Made by a program: the position numbers and the translations under genes. Under the pieces are notes generated by a model. That model searched no databases and had not been told where the DNA came from. It saw only the letters and a list, made by a program, of their open reading frames with translations. A DNA stretch of 64,000 nucleotides, from the NCBI RefSeq assembly GCF_010894435.1, contig NZ_JAAIXZ010000003.1:434001-498000 (forward strand), in the 5' to 3' direction. Positions 8,419 through 17,149 of this stretch are shown one piece after another (the stretch's first letter is position 1; the number at the start of each line of letters is the position of its first letter). Origin of the DNA: Pyxidicoccus trucidator (lineage in GTDB: Bacteria; Myxococcota; Myxococcia; Myxococcales; Myxococcaceae).

Positions 8419-9996
8419 TCAGTGGACCGCGGGCTGCTCCTCGCCCGTCGCCTCCGAGACTTCCGCGTCCGCGGGCGCCACGCCCAGCCGCTGCTGTTTC
8501 TCGCGTGCCTTCTCCAGCGCCTGGCCGATGCTGAAGCTCGCCGGTTTCTGCCGTGGCGGGAACTGCTCGAAGGTCTTCAGGAACTGACCGACGAGGGCCT
8601 GGGCCGGAACGAGGATGAACATCCGGTCGGCGATCCACTTGTCGTAGTACATCGACGCGTCCTTGTCGGCCCGCTCGAAGGGGTCGCTCCGGAGGTTGAA
8701 GAGCTTCGGAACACGGAGCTCCTTGAATGGATCCCTCCAGACCCCCACGCCATGGCTGGTCTGCTCGAGGAAGTTGACCTTCCACTGGTTGAAGCGCAGG
8801 GCCATCAGGTCGCCGTCGTCGCTCCAGTAGAAGAAGGCCCGGCGCGGGTTCTCCTCCACCTCACCCTTGAGGAACGGCAGCAGGTTGTAGCCGTCGATGT
8901 GGACCTGGAACTTCTTCTTCCCGGCCGTGTGGCCCCGCTTGAGCTTCTCGACGATGTCAGGCTCACCGGCGGCCGCGAGCAGCGTGGGCAGCATGTCGGT
9001 GTGCGAGATGATTTCATTCGAGATTGTCCCCGCCTCGATGACGCCCGGCCAGCGGATGACACACGGCACGCGCCAGCCACCCTCCCAGTTGGTGTCCTTC
9101 TCGCCGCGGAAGGGCGTGCTGCCGCCGTCGGGCCAGCTCATCACCTCGGCGCCATTGTCAGTGGAGTACATGACGATGGTGTTGTCGGTGATGCCCAGCT
9201 CGTCGAGCTTGTCGAGCAGCCGGCCAACGTGCCCGTCGTGTTCGACCATGCCATCCGGGTAAAGCCCGAGGCCCGTCACCCCCTGCGACTCCTTCTTCAG
9301 GTGCGTGAAGACGTGCATGCGAGTCGAGTTGAACCAGCAGAAGAAGGGCTTGCCCTCGGAGTTGCAGCGCTCCATGAAGTCGAAGGTCGCGGACAGGAAC
9401 TCCTCGTCCACCGTCTCCATCCGCTTGCGCGTGAGCGGGCCGGTGTCCTCGATTTTCTGCGTGCCGTCGGGGTTGGCCCGGCAACGCAGCACCCCGCGTG
9501 GCCCGAAGCGCTTCCGGAACCGGGGGTCCTTGGGGTAGTCCTCGGACTCGGGCTCCTCCTCGGCGTTCAGGTGGTAGAGGTTGCCGAAGAACTCGTCGAA
9601 GCCGTGGACGGTCGGCAGGAAGTCGTCGCGGTCTCCGAGGTGATTCTTTCCGAACTGGCCGGTGGTGTAGCCCAGGGGCTTCAGCAGGTCGGCGATGGTC
9701 GGGTCCTCCGGCTGGAGGCCGATGTCGGCGCCGGGCAGGCCCACCTTGGTGAGTCCCGTGCGGATGGGCGACTGCCCGGTGATGAAGGCGGCGCGCCCCG
9801 CCGTGCAGCTCTGCTGCCCGTACCAGTCGGTGAATCGCGCTCCCTGGGCGGCGATGCGGTCGATGTTGGGGGTGCGATAGCCCATGGCCCCCTGGTGGTA
9901 GCAGCTCGGGTTGAACCAGCCGATGTCGTCTCCCCAGATGATGAGGATGTTCGGCTTCTTGTCCGTCGCCTTCTTCCCTGTGTTCTTCACGGTCAT
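8419..9996 (-). CDS. Arylsulfatase (type I sulfatase)
   Basis: A 525-residue alkaline-phosphatase-superfamily sulfatase. The metal-binding start is at ILIIWGDDIGWF (Asp23/Asp24). The formylglycine motif CTAGR carries Cys64, which an FGE or anaerobic enzyme must oxidise before the sulfatase works. Further ligands are near YSTDNGAE. The protein hydrolyses sulfate esters; the substrate cannot be told. There is no clear signal peptide: the N-terminus is a Lys-rich stretch followed by the fold, suggesting a cytoplasmic or non-Sec enzyme. GGGGGAG precedes the ATG. The gene converges on dnaN with a 78-bp gap. Confidence 0.93.
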   Translation of the reverse strand: MTVKNTGKKATDKKPNILIIWGDDIGWFNPSCYHQGAMGYRTPNIDRIAAQGARFTDWYGQQSCTAGRAAFITGQSPIRTGLTKVGLPGADIGLQPEDPTIADLLKPLGYTTGQFGKNHLGDRDDFLPTVHGFDEFFGNLYHLNAEEEPESEDYPKDPRFRKRFGPRGVLRCRANPDGTQKIEDTGPLTRKRMETVDEEFLSATFDFMERCNSEGKPFFCWFNSTRMHVFTHLKKESQGVTGLGLYPDGMVEHDGHVGRLLDKLDELGITDNTIVMYSTDNGAEVMSWPDGGSTPFRGEKDTNWEGGWRVPCVIRWPGVIEAGTISNEIISHTDMLPTLLAAAGEPDIVEKLKRGHTAGKKKFQVHIDGYNLLPFLKGEVEENPRRAFFYWSDDGDLMALRFNQWKVNFLEQTSHGVGVWRDPFKELRVPKLFNLRSDPFERADKDASMYYDKWIADRMFILVPAQALVGQFLKTFEQFPPRQKPASFSIGQALEKAREKQQRLGVAPADAEVSEATGEEQPAVH

Positions 9997-10276
9997 TCCA
10001 CTCCCCCAACGCCCGGTAACTGCGTTGCACGAAAACGTGAAGGCAGGGCGTCACAGCGGCAACGGACCCGCGGGCGTGCTCCGTCCTGGGAGCGTGGGCG
10101 CGCCCGGCCGCCAGGGCTCGTTGCGCCCGGGGCCTCGTCTGGAAGGGCAGGGCCGCGCTCACCAGGCGCCGAAGCGGGACGGGGCGGCGCCAGCAGGCTC
10201 CCGCATCGTTCACTGGTGCGGGTGCCCCGGGACAGGGGGGACTGCCGGCCGCCGGCCACCTCCATATAGTGGAGGC

Positions 10277-11482
10277 GTGGCCACCCACCCGGACAACCTG
10301 CGGGCTCGGCTGGAGGACCGTGCCGACCTCCTGGAGGCCACGCGCCTTCGCTACCGGGCCCTGCGGAGCATGCTGGACGCCTTCTTCTGGAAGGACCGCG
10401 TGCGCGCCCAGTTCGAGCTGCTGCGCGAGGTGGCCCAGGCCCAGCCGGAGGTGGATGCCGCGCTCGCCGCGCTGAAGCGCCGCGCCGCCGCCGAGGGGTG
10501 GCCCCGCGACGCCGCGCCCATGAAGCTGATGGCCGAGGTGGAGCGTCTGCGCGAGGCCCTGGCGCACCTGGCCTCCAGGCGGCTGCCCGAGGAGGAGCGC
10601 CCGGCGACGCTGGGCGAGGCGCTGCTGAAGCTGGAAGAGGTGGTGCTGGAGGCGGGGCCGCTGCTGGGCCGGCGCACCTGGGCACGGGCCGTGGAGCTGC
10701 TGCCCCGGAACCTGCCGGAGCTGCGCGCCGCGTGCGCCGCCGCCGAGGTGTTCGAGCGCGTCTTCAAGCGCCCCGCGCCCGAAGGTGTGCTGCCCTTCAG
10801 CGCGGACGAGGCGGATGAGCTGCGCCGCGCCCTTCCGCTGGCGGAGTCCGCGCTGGCCGCGCTGTGGGAGCGGCTGGAGCACTTCGACACCAGTGGCCGG
10901 GTGAAGGAGTTCCTGGAGCGGCGGGCGCCCCGGGTGCCGCTGCAGGTGCCTCGCAGCGGGCCGGAGCTGCTGCTGCACGCGGCCTTCTGGACGGGCGTGG
11001 CGCGGGCGCGGCTGCACGCGCTGCTGGAGGCGCGGCTGGCCCCGGTGGTGGCTCGCGACATGGAGGTGCCGGAGCTGCTCGTCTGGCTGGCGGCGCGCGA
11101 GGGTGCCACTCCGGTGCGCGCGCTCGAGGCGAGGCTGGAGTCCTGCGCGGCCTTTGGCGAAGGACGCGCCGCCCTGTTCGAGCTGGCCGCGGAGCTGGCG
11201 GCGCTGTCGCGCGAGCGCCCTCACGGAGCCTGGGATGAAGAGGCCGCGTGGGTGCGCCTGTGGAATGCGGCGCAGCGGGCTCGGGGGGAGGAAGGCCCGG
11301 ACGTGGAGCGGCTGCGGGACGCGCTGCGCCTGTTCATCCTCCTGCGCGGTCAATCCCAGACGCCCGCGCGGTTGTTCTCGCCGGACCGTGCGCGGCCTCC
11401 GGCGGCGGACCCGGGCGCGGACGTGAAGGACCTGGCCGCGCTGGTCCACGCCGCCCGCACCGCCGCGTCGCGCGGGACGTAG
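10277..11482 (+). CDS. Hypothetical alpha-helical protein
   Basis: About 401 residues, almost entirely predicted helix, rich in Ala, Leu, Arg and Glu with heptad-like stretches (for example LRARLEDRADLLEATRLRYRAL near the start). No signal peptide, membrane segment or catalytic motif is visible and I recognise no family. GTG at 10277 follows TAGTGGAGG but with very tight spacing, so the true start could be slightly downstream. The 280-bp gap from the divergent sulfatase (9997-10276) probably holds both promoters; I see no clear elements in it. Confidence 0.7.
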   Translation: MATHPDNLRARLEDRADLLEATRLRYRALRSMLDAFFWKDRVRAQFELLREVAQAQPEVDAALAALKRRAAAEGWPRDAAPMKLMAEVERLREALAHLASRRLPEEERPATLGEALLKLEEVVLEAGPLLGRRTWARAVELLPRNLPELRAACAAAEVFERVFKRPAPEGVLPFSADEADELRRALPLAESALAALWERLEHFDTSGRVKEFLERRAPRVPLQVPRSGPELLLHAAFWTGVARARLHALLEARLAPVVARDMEVPELLVWLAAREGATPVRALEARLESCAAFGEGRAALFELAAELAALSRERPHGAWDEEAAWVRLWNAAQRARGEEGPDVERLRDALRLFILLRGQSQTPARLFSPDRARPPAADPGADVKDLAALVHAARTAASRGT

Positions 11483-11564
11483 ACGCGCTGCCCGGGCACC
11501 TCCGCTCCCTTCCGCGTCGAGCTGCACGCGGAGGGAGCATCTGCTCAGCGGTGGCGTCCTCCGC

Positions 11565-12818
11565 TCACTCCGCGCGCGCCTCCACCACGGGCATCAGCCG
11601 CGAGGCCAGGGCCGCCACCAGCGCATCTTCGGTGAAGGCCGCCGCCACGCTGGGGACATGGAAGCGCTTCGTGGCCACGTTGCGCAGCTCATAGAACGCC
11701 CAGGCCGACACCACGGCCGCCGCGCCGCCCAGCACTCCGGCCAGCGCCACCACGCCGCGCCTCTGGCCCGCCACGGAAGAGATTGCGGCCAGCGCTCCCG
11801 TGACGACCCGGCCCGCCAGGGGCACGAACTTCACCCGGGCCGGTGTCTTCGGCAGCTTGTCCATCACCAGCTCGCCCAGCGCGAGCAGGCCGAGCACCTT
11901 GGGCACCCACGGCTTCGCCAGCGCCTCCGTCAGCGGGTCCGTCCTCGGGCCCGGCGCCTGCGACAGCCGCCGGCTCACCAGCGTGGGTGCACTCATGCTC
12001 CGCATCCCGGCCAGCACGCCCAGGCCCAGGGGAGTCAACCATTGTCCTCGATGCACGGCTTCCACCTCCTCGTCCATCTGCGTCTTGCGTTGCCCCGGCG
12101 CGCGCTGCGCGAAGAACTGCACCGGGCCCAGGTCCAGCTCGTGGCCGGAGTGCTCCAGCTCTCCCGAGTGTGCCGGCTGGCCCACCAGGTCCGGACGGCG
12201 CCGCGTCAGCTCGCGCAGGCGCACGTGCGTCAGCCGGTGCCACGCGCGCTGGTAGCGCCGCCCCACCAGGGTGAAGCCCACGCGGCTCCACCAGTTGGGG
12301 AACTCGCCGGGGCGCCAGCTCGCCTCGATGTGGAAGTGCACCTCGCCCGTGTGGTGGTCCTTCTTCAGCAGGAACCACTCACGCCCCGCCTCGATGTGGC
12401 CGTCCAGCGTCTCGAAGTTGAAGCCGTAGACGCTGCACTTCTCGCCCTGCTCCTGGCGCGTGCCGCCCACGCGCACCGCGCACAGGTAGCGCAGCTTCTT
12501 GCCCAGCGAAATCAGCTCCAGCAGCACGGTGCGTCCCCGCAGCGGCTCGTCGGCGGAGAAGTGCCAGCGGACGATGCGCGGGTCCGAGAAGTCGAACGTC
12601 TCCAACACCTTGCGCGCGCGCTCGAAGAGGCCCTCGGGCCTGGGCGGCCCTGGCAGCTCGTGGCCCAGCAGGCCCACGGAGTGCACCTGGCTCCAGCCCG
12701 CCTCCAGCGTCATCTCCCCCGCGCCCGCGGCGTAGTTGCGGCCCAGCGCGCGGGCCTCGTGCAGCCGGGGCACCAGCTCGTCCTCCGTCCAACCGGAGAG
12801 CCACCGCCACTCAATCAT
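11565..12818 (-). CDS. DUF1990-DUF4126 fusion protein
   Basis: 417 residues in two parts. Residues 1 to about 215 match DUF1990, with GRNYAAGAGEM, CSVYGFNFETLDGHIEAGREWFLL and the closing RYQRAWHRLTHVRLREL. From about residue 260 the protein resembles DUF4126: a membrane domain with LTPLGLGVLAGMRSMSAPTLVSR, helices at about 315-330, 345-365 and 370-390, and VAAAFTEDALVAALASRL at the end. Both families are of unknown function. The gene begins 4 bp after the stop of another DUF1990 gene, so the two form an operon. The fusion suggests a soluble beta domain tethered to the inner membrane. Confidence 0.8.
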   Translation of the reverse strand: MIEWRWLSGWTEDELVPRLHEARALGRNYAAGAGEMTLEAGWSQVHSVGLLGHELPGPPRPEGLFERARKVLETFDFSDPRIVRWHFSADEPLRGRTVLLELISLGKKLRYLCAVRVGGTRQEQGEKCSVYGFNFETLDGHIEAGREWFLLKKDHHTGEVHFHIEASWRPGEFPNWWSRVGFTLVGRRYQRAWHRLTHVRLRELTRRRPDLVGQPAHSGELEHSGHELDLGPVQFFAQRAPGQRKTQMDEEVEAVHRGQWLTPLGLGVLAGMRSMSAPTLVSRRLSQAPGPRTDPLTEALAKPWVPKVLGLLALGELVMDKLPKTPARVKFVPLAGRVVTGALAAISSVAGQRRGVVALAGVLGGAAAVVSAWAFYELRNVATKRFHVPSVAAAFTEDALVAALASRLMPVVEARAE

Positions 12819-12822
12819 GGTC

Positions 12823-13446
12823 CTAGTCTCCCTTCGCGATGAACGTGGGGTCCTGCTCCGGGTCCGAGCCCTCGGGCTCGTCCTCCAGCTCCGTGGTGTC
12901 GGCGTGGATGACGCCCACCACGCCTTCTCCGGCGGTGACGGCGGCGCGCAGCACGAACTCCGTCCAGGTGTTGGTCTGCATCGCCTCGCCCGCCGTGATG
13001 AACCCCATGTAATGGAACTGCGAGCCGGAGCGTGCCCGGCTGCGGATGTGGAAGATGACGTCGCCGTGCTCGTTGCGGTACGCCCCGAAGGTGATTCGGC
13101 CCGCCTCCGGGTGGCCCGGCAGGGTGGCGAGCGTGAGGCTCTGCGCGTCCTTGTGGATGACGCGCACGCCGAAGGTGCCCGCGCCCTGAATCTTCACCGA
13201 CAGCTCGTCGCCGAGCTTCAGCGGCTCGCCCTCGCAGGCTTCGTCCGCGCGCTTGAAGACACACAGCTCCGAGGGCGCGAACTCCGCGAAGCGCTGGCAC
13301 ACCCAATCCATGACGGTCGACGGCGGGTGCTGGCAGTCCTTGATGACCGCCCAGTAGTCGCGCTGGAGCAGCGGCCCCGCCCCATCCTCGGGGAGCAGGA
13401 GGTCGGCTGTCTGGTTGCTCTCGGTGTCGGTCGACTCGCTCGCCAT
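12823..13446 (-). CDS. DUF1990-like protein
   Basis: About 207 residues from the ATG at 13446, which has GGGAAAGGGCGAG just upstream. In-frame starts at 13476 and 13503 lack a good ribosome site. The C-terminal half has the DUF1990 pattern FGVRVIHKDAQSLTLATLPGHPEAG followed by VIFHIRSRARSGSQFHYMG, parallel to the segment in the next gene. The C-terminus is acidic (ELEDEPEGSDPEQDP). No export signal is seen. It is the first gene of a two-gene DUF1990 operon; function unknown. Confidence 0.75.
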   Translation of the reverse strand: MASESTDTESNQTADLLLPEDGAGPLLQRDYWAVIKDCQHPPSTVMDWVCQRFAEFAPSELCVFKRADEACEGEPLKLGDELSVKIQGAGTFGVRVIHKDAQSLTLATLPGHPEAGRITFGAYRNEHGDVIFHIRSRARSGSQFHYMGFITAGEAMQTNTWTEFVLRAAVTAGEGVVGVIHADTTELEDEPEGSDPEQDPTFIAKGD

Positions 13447-13568
13447 CTCGCCCTTTCCCGTGCTCGGCCACACCATGATGGGGACCGCTCGGCCCGGCTG
13501 CATGGCGCTGCTGCGTCCGGAGCGGAGGGACTTGGACGCGGGCCTGCCTGCCCGCTCAGGGAGGGAGC

Positions 13569-13859
13569 ATGGGAATGGACGTCAACCCGGCGAGCGAGGC
13601 CTCGGAGAAGGAGTACGTGGCGCCCCCCGTGGTGCGCGCCGAGCACGTGGAGGACTCCTTCACCCGCCTGCTGGAGCAACAGACGGCGAAGGTGCCCTCG
13701 CACGTGTTCCTCTTCGCCAGCTTCTGCTCGATGGCCGTCTCCCTGGGCTTCGAAGTCGCGGGCCGGGAGCGCGTCGGCCGCTTCGTGGGCCTGTGGGTGA
13801 CGCCGCTGCTGGTGATGGGTGTCTACAACAAGCTGGTGAAGACCTTGGGGCCGCGCTGA
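13569..13859 (+). CDS. Small membrane protein
   Basis: 96 residues. An acidic cytoplasmic N-terminus (about 1-45) is followed by two hydrophobic segments, FLFASFCSMAVSLGFEV and VGLWVTPLLVMGVYNKLV. GGGAGGGAGC lies just before the ATG. It is divergent from the DUF1990 pair (122-bp gap). No family recognised. Confidence 0.7.
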   Translation: MGMDVNPASEASEKEYVAPPVVRAEHVEDSFTRLLEQQTAKVPSHVFLFASFCSMAVSLGFEVAGRERVGRFVGLWVTPLLVMGVYNKLVKTLGPR

Positions 13860-13868
13860 GGCGCGGGC

Positions 13869-14243
13869 CTACAGGTTCGTCGGGTACGCGGTGATTTCGC
13901 AGTTGCGCAGCCGCACGCGCGTACCCGGCGCGGGCGGGGTGCCCTCCGCGGAGAGCATGACGACCGAGTGGCCCACGCGCAGGATGACGGTGCCATCCGC
14001 GTCCACGGTTTCGAGCGTCCCGTCGAGCACACCCAGCGTGGGCTCTCCGGCCTCGGCGGCGGACACCGTCTCCAGCTCCTCACCCCAGGTGAGTACCCGG
14101 GAGACGGCCAGCTCCACGTTCGTGAACTGCCCGCGCGTGGGCGGGTCTCCACGCCAGTAGACCCAGATGACTCCGCCCTGCGTCTTCAGCGCGATGCGCG
14201 GACCGATGTCTCCCTGCTCGAGCCTGATGACCTGGACCTCCAT
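13869..14243 (-). CDS. Small beta-rich hypothetical protein
   Basis: 124 residues from the internal ATG at 14243 (MEVQVIRLEQGD); a longer version from 14264 is possible. The whole chain alternates hydrophobic strands and Gly/Pro turns (GGVIWVYWRGDPP, GTLETVDADGTVILRVG, RVRLRNCEITAYP), like an OB or SH3-like beta barrel. No signal peptide. It is convergent with the small membrane-protein gene, 9 bp apart. Function unknown. Confidence 0.65.
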   Translation of the reverse strand: MEVQVIRLEQGDIGPRIALKTQGGVIWVYWRGDPPTRGQFTNVELAVSRVLTWGEELETVSAAEAGEPTLGVLDGTLETVDADGTVILRVGHSVVMLSAEGTPPAPGTRVRLRNCEITAYPTNL

Positions 14244-14403
14244 ACGTGGGGGTTCTTGTAGCACCTACCCGTCCTGACATGCGCGCCCATGGTGCACAGT
14301 CTCAACGGCGCTACGACGCACGGCGCCGTCACACGAATGGAGCCGTCAGCCCGTCCAGCAGGCCTGCGAGCCAGCGGGCGCGAGACGCGGGGCCACGTAT
14401 GGG

Positions 14404-16500
14404 ATGACCCGGACTGGGCAGGGCCCCTCCGGCTCTGGTACGCCGTTGGATGTGGCGAAGACGCACAACGGTCGGGGAGCGAAGCGCGGGGCAGGCCGGA
14501 GCCGGGCCAGCCCGGGGCCTTCCCCCCGTGCGTCCTCCGGGACACGGCCGCTGCGCGAGCAGCTCGCCTCGGTGCCGGACCCGCTGGCCCTGCTGGAGGG
14601 CCTCTTCACCCACTCGCCGGTGCCGTATGCCGTCTTCACGGCCGACGGGCACTGCCTGCTCATCAACCCGGCCTACCGGAAGATGTTCGGCGCCGAGCCG
14701 CCGCCCGAGTACGAGCTGTTCCGCGACGAGCTGCTCGAGCGGCTCGGGTTCCTCGCGTACTTCCGGCGCGCCTTCGCGGGCGAGACGATTCAGACGCCGG
14801 TCTTCTGGTACGACGTGCGGGAGCTGGAGCACATCGAGATAAAGGAAGCCAACCGCATCGCCATCTCCTGCCACTGCTTCCCGCTGGCGCCGAGTGGCGC
14901 GGACGTCACGCACATCGCCATTGCGTACAAGGACGTGACGGCCGAGCTGTCGGCGCGCGAGGCGGAGCGGGCGGAGCGCGAGAAGCTGCGCCAGCTCTTC
15001 AACCAGGCGCCCGTGGCCATCACCGTCCTGCGCGGCGAGGAGCTGCGGTACGAGTTTGCCAACCCGCTTCAGCGGCAGTTCATGGGCGGGCGCGAGCTGG
15101 TGGGCCGCACGCTGACGGAGGCCATCCCCGACCTGTCCCCGGACGTCGTGGCGCTGCACCGCGGCGTGGTGGAGACGGGGGAGCGGGCCATCGCCAATGA
15201 GTACCCGGTGGTGCTCGACTACACGGGCCAGGGCCGCGTCGAGACGAAGTTCTGGAACATCATCTACGAGCCGCTGCGCGACGAGTGGGGCCGGGTGGAC
15301 GGCCTGGTGACGTTGTCCTTCGAGGTGACGGAGCAGGTGCTGGCGCGGCAGGCGGTGGAGAGCCAGCACATGTGGCTGGAGGCCGTGCTGGACCTGATGC
15401 CCATGCCGGTGGTGATGGCGGACCCGCGCACCGGCGAGCTCACCTTCTCCAACGCCGCGGCGGACCGGCTCCACGGGAAGCGCCTTCACAAAGGTGTGCC
15501 CGCTCTGGCGAATGACGACGTGTTCCACGTCACGGACATGGAGGGCCGGCGGCTCGGCCAGGACGAGATTCCCTCCACCCGCGCGGCCCGGGGCGAGAAG
15601 CTGGACGGGATGGAGGTCATCTGGCACACGCCGTCCGGCCAGCACTTCCTCAGCATCTCCTCGGAGCTGCTGCCCGCCATGCACGGGCACCCCGCCTCGG
15701 TGGTGATGCCCTTCCTGGACATCACCCGCCTGAAGACGGTGGAGCGCCACCTCCAGGAGGCCATCCGCGCGCGCGACGAGTTCCTGTCCGTCGCCAGCCA
15801 TGAGCTGAAGACGCCGCTGACGTCGCTGGGGCTGCGGCTCCATTCGCTGGCCCGCTCCCTCGAGGCGGACCCGGACTCCGCGATTGCACGGCGCCACAGC
15901 CGCGAGGTGGCGGCGATGAAGCGGCAGGTGATGCGCCTGGCGGAACTCATCGACGGCCTGCTGGACGTGTCACGCATCAGCACCGGGCGGCTGCGCATCC
16001 ACCGCGAGCCGGTGGACCTGTCCGAACTCGTCCAGGAGATGGTGGCGCGCTTCGTCCCCGAGGCGGAGCGGGCCGGGTGCGTGCTGGAACTCCAGCCGTC
16101 GAACCCGTGCGAGGGGAGCTGGGACCGGCTCCGGCTGGAGCAGGTGGTGTCCAACCTGCTCTCCAACGCGCTGAAGTACGGCGCGGGCACGCCCGTGCAC
16201 GTCCGTGTGGAGGAGAGGGACGGGCTTGCCCGGCTGTGGGTCCGCGACGAGGGCATCGGAATCGACGCGGCGGCGCACGCGCGCATCTTCCAGAAGTTCG
16301 AGCGCGCCGTGTCCGAGCGGCACTATGGCGGCCTGGGGCTGGGGCTGTACGTGGTGCGCACGCTCGTCGAGGCGATGGGCGGCACCATCCGCGTGGAGAG
16401 CCAGCCCGGCGAGGGCGCCACCTTCATCGTGGAGCTGCCACTCCAGCCCGCGGAGGCCCAGGTCCAGGTGCTCAAGGCCGTCCAGTCCGCCGGCTCCTGA
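14404..16500 (+). CDS. Multi-PAS sensor histidine kinase
   Basis: 698 residues, no membrane segments. A disordered basic N-terminus (1-50) is followed by three PAS modules: about 60-180 (SPVPYAVFTADGHCLLINPAYR), about 198-310 (NQAPVAITVLRGEELRYEFANP, ending EVTEQVLARQ), and about 320-445 (DLMPMPVVMADPRTGELTFSNAA in part, ending LDITRLK). HisKA carries His466 in SVASHELKTPL; HATPase has NLLSNALKYG, DEGIGID and GGLGLGLYVVRTLVEAMGG. The second PAS closely resembles the first PAS of the gene at the left edge, pointing to domain reuse. No receiver gene lies adjacent, so the partner is unknown. A later GTG start near residue 17 cannot be excluded. Confidence 0.92.
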   Translation: MTRTGQGPSGSGTPLDVAKTHNGRGAKRGAGRSRASPGPSPRASSGTRPLREQLASVPDPLALLEGLFTHSPVPYAVFTADGHCLLINPAYRKMFGAEPPPEYELFRDELLERLGFLAYFRRAFAGETIQTPVFWYDVRELEHIEIKEANRIAISCHCFPLAPSGADVTHIAIAYKDVTAELSAREAERAEREKLRQLFNQAPVAITVLRGEELRYEFANPLQRQFMGGRELVGRTLTEAIPDLSPDVVALHRGVVETGERAIANEYPVVLDYTGQGRVETKFWNIIYEPLRDEWGRVDGLVTLSFEVTEQVLARQAVESQHMWLEAVLDLMPMPVVMADPRTGELTFSNAAADRLHGKRLHKGVPALANDDVFHVTDMEGRRLGQDEIPSTRAARGEKLDGMEVIWHTPSGQHFLSISSELLPAMHGHPASVVMPFLDITRLKTVERHLQEAIRARDEFLSVASHELKTPLTSLGLRLHSLARSLEADPDSAIARRHSREVAAMKRQVMRLAELIDGLLDVSRISTGRLRIHREPVDLSELVQEMVARFVPEAERAGCVLELQPSNPCEGSWDRLRLEQVVSNLLSNALKYGAGTPVHVRVEERDGLARLWVRDEGIGIDAAAHARIFQKFERAVSERHYGGLGLGLYVVRTLVEAMGGTIRVESQPGEGATFIVELPLQPAEAQVQVLKAVQSAGS

Positions 16501-16590
16501 GCCGCGCTCGGGACGGGAAATGGGCTCACGTGAAATGAGACGGCGTGGCATAGGCTGCCCGCCACGTTTCGACCTTCACGGAGGCAGGCC

Positions 16591-17034
16591 TTGCACGAGT
16601 TTCCGCTGCAGCTTCGTTGGGAGGGCTCCACCGCCTCCGAGTTCTCCCGGGACGCGGTGGCCAGCACCGCGGGCAAGCAGGACATCGCGGTGAGCGCGGC
16701 ATCGTCCTATGCGGGCAACGACGCGCGGTGGAACCCGGAGGACCTGTTCGGCGCCTCGCTGGCCACGTGTCACATGCTCACCTTCCTGGCGCTGGCGAAG
16801 AAGGTGCGCCTGGACGTGCGTGGGTACGAGGACCACGCGACGGTGTCCCTCGACACGGTGGACAAGGTGACGCGCGTGACGAAGGTCCGCCTGGAGCCCA
16901 CCATCCGCGTCGCGCCGGGGACGGACACCGCGAAGGTGCGGGAGATGTTCGAGAAGGCCCACAAGTACTGCTTCATCGGCCAGAGCATCACCGCCGAGGT
17001 GCTCATGGAGCCCACCATCGAAGAGGTCCGCTGA
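16591..17034 (+). CDS. OsmC/Ohr family peroxidase-like protein
   Basis: 147 residues. The two redox cysteines of the OsmC fold are present: Cys60 in LFGASLATCHMLTFLALA and Cys127 in AHKYCFIGQSI. These proteins reduce organic hydroperoxides in the cytoplasm using thiol donors. The start is TTG at 16591, supported by GGAGGCAGG immediately upstream and by MHEFPLQLRWEG as a typical first strand. A 6-bp GTGGC-type stem (16544-16566) upstream may end the kinase transcript. It lies directly before recF, probably without functional linkage. Confidence 0.9.
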   Translation: MHEFPLQLRWEGSTASEFSRDAVASTAGKQDIAVSAASSYAGNDARWNPEDLFGASLATCHMLTFLALAKKVRLDVRGYEDHATVSLDTVDKVTRVTKVRLEPTIRVAPGTDTAKVREMFEKAHKYCFIGQSITAEVLMEPTIEEVR

Positions 17035-17149
17035 GGCGGGCACGCCAGCCCTCCTCCTCGTCACCCGGACAGGCTTCGTCCACGCCGGCTCGCCCGGGCG
17101 GTGAGATAGGTCCCCGAAGCGGCGCCGGGAAGGTTATACGGAGGGGGCC

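Noticed and set aside
16544-16566. Hairpin CGTGGC/GCCACG after the three-PAS kinase as a terminator
   Set aside because: Only 6 bp of stem with an 11-nt loop and three T; too weak to list as a feature.
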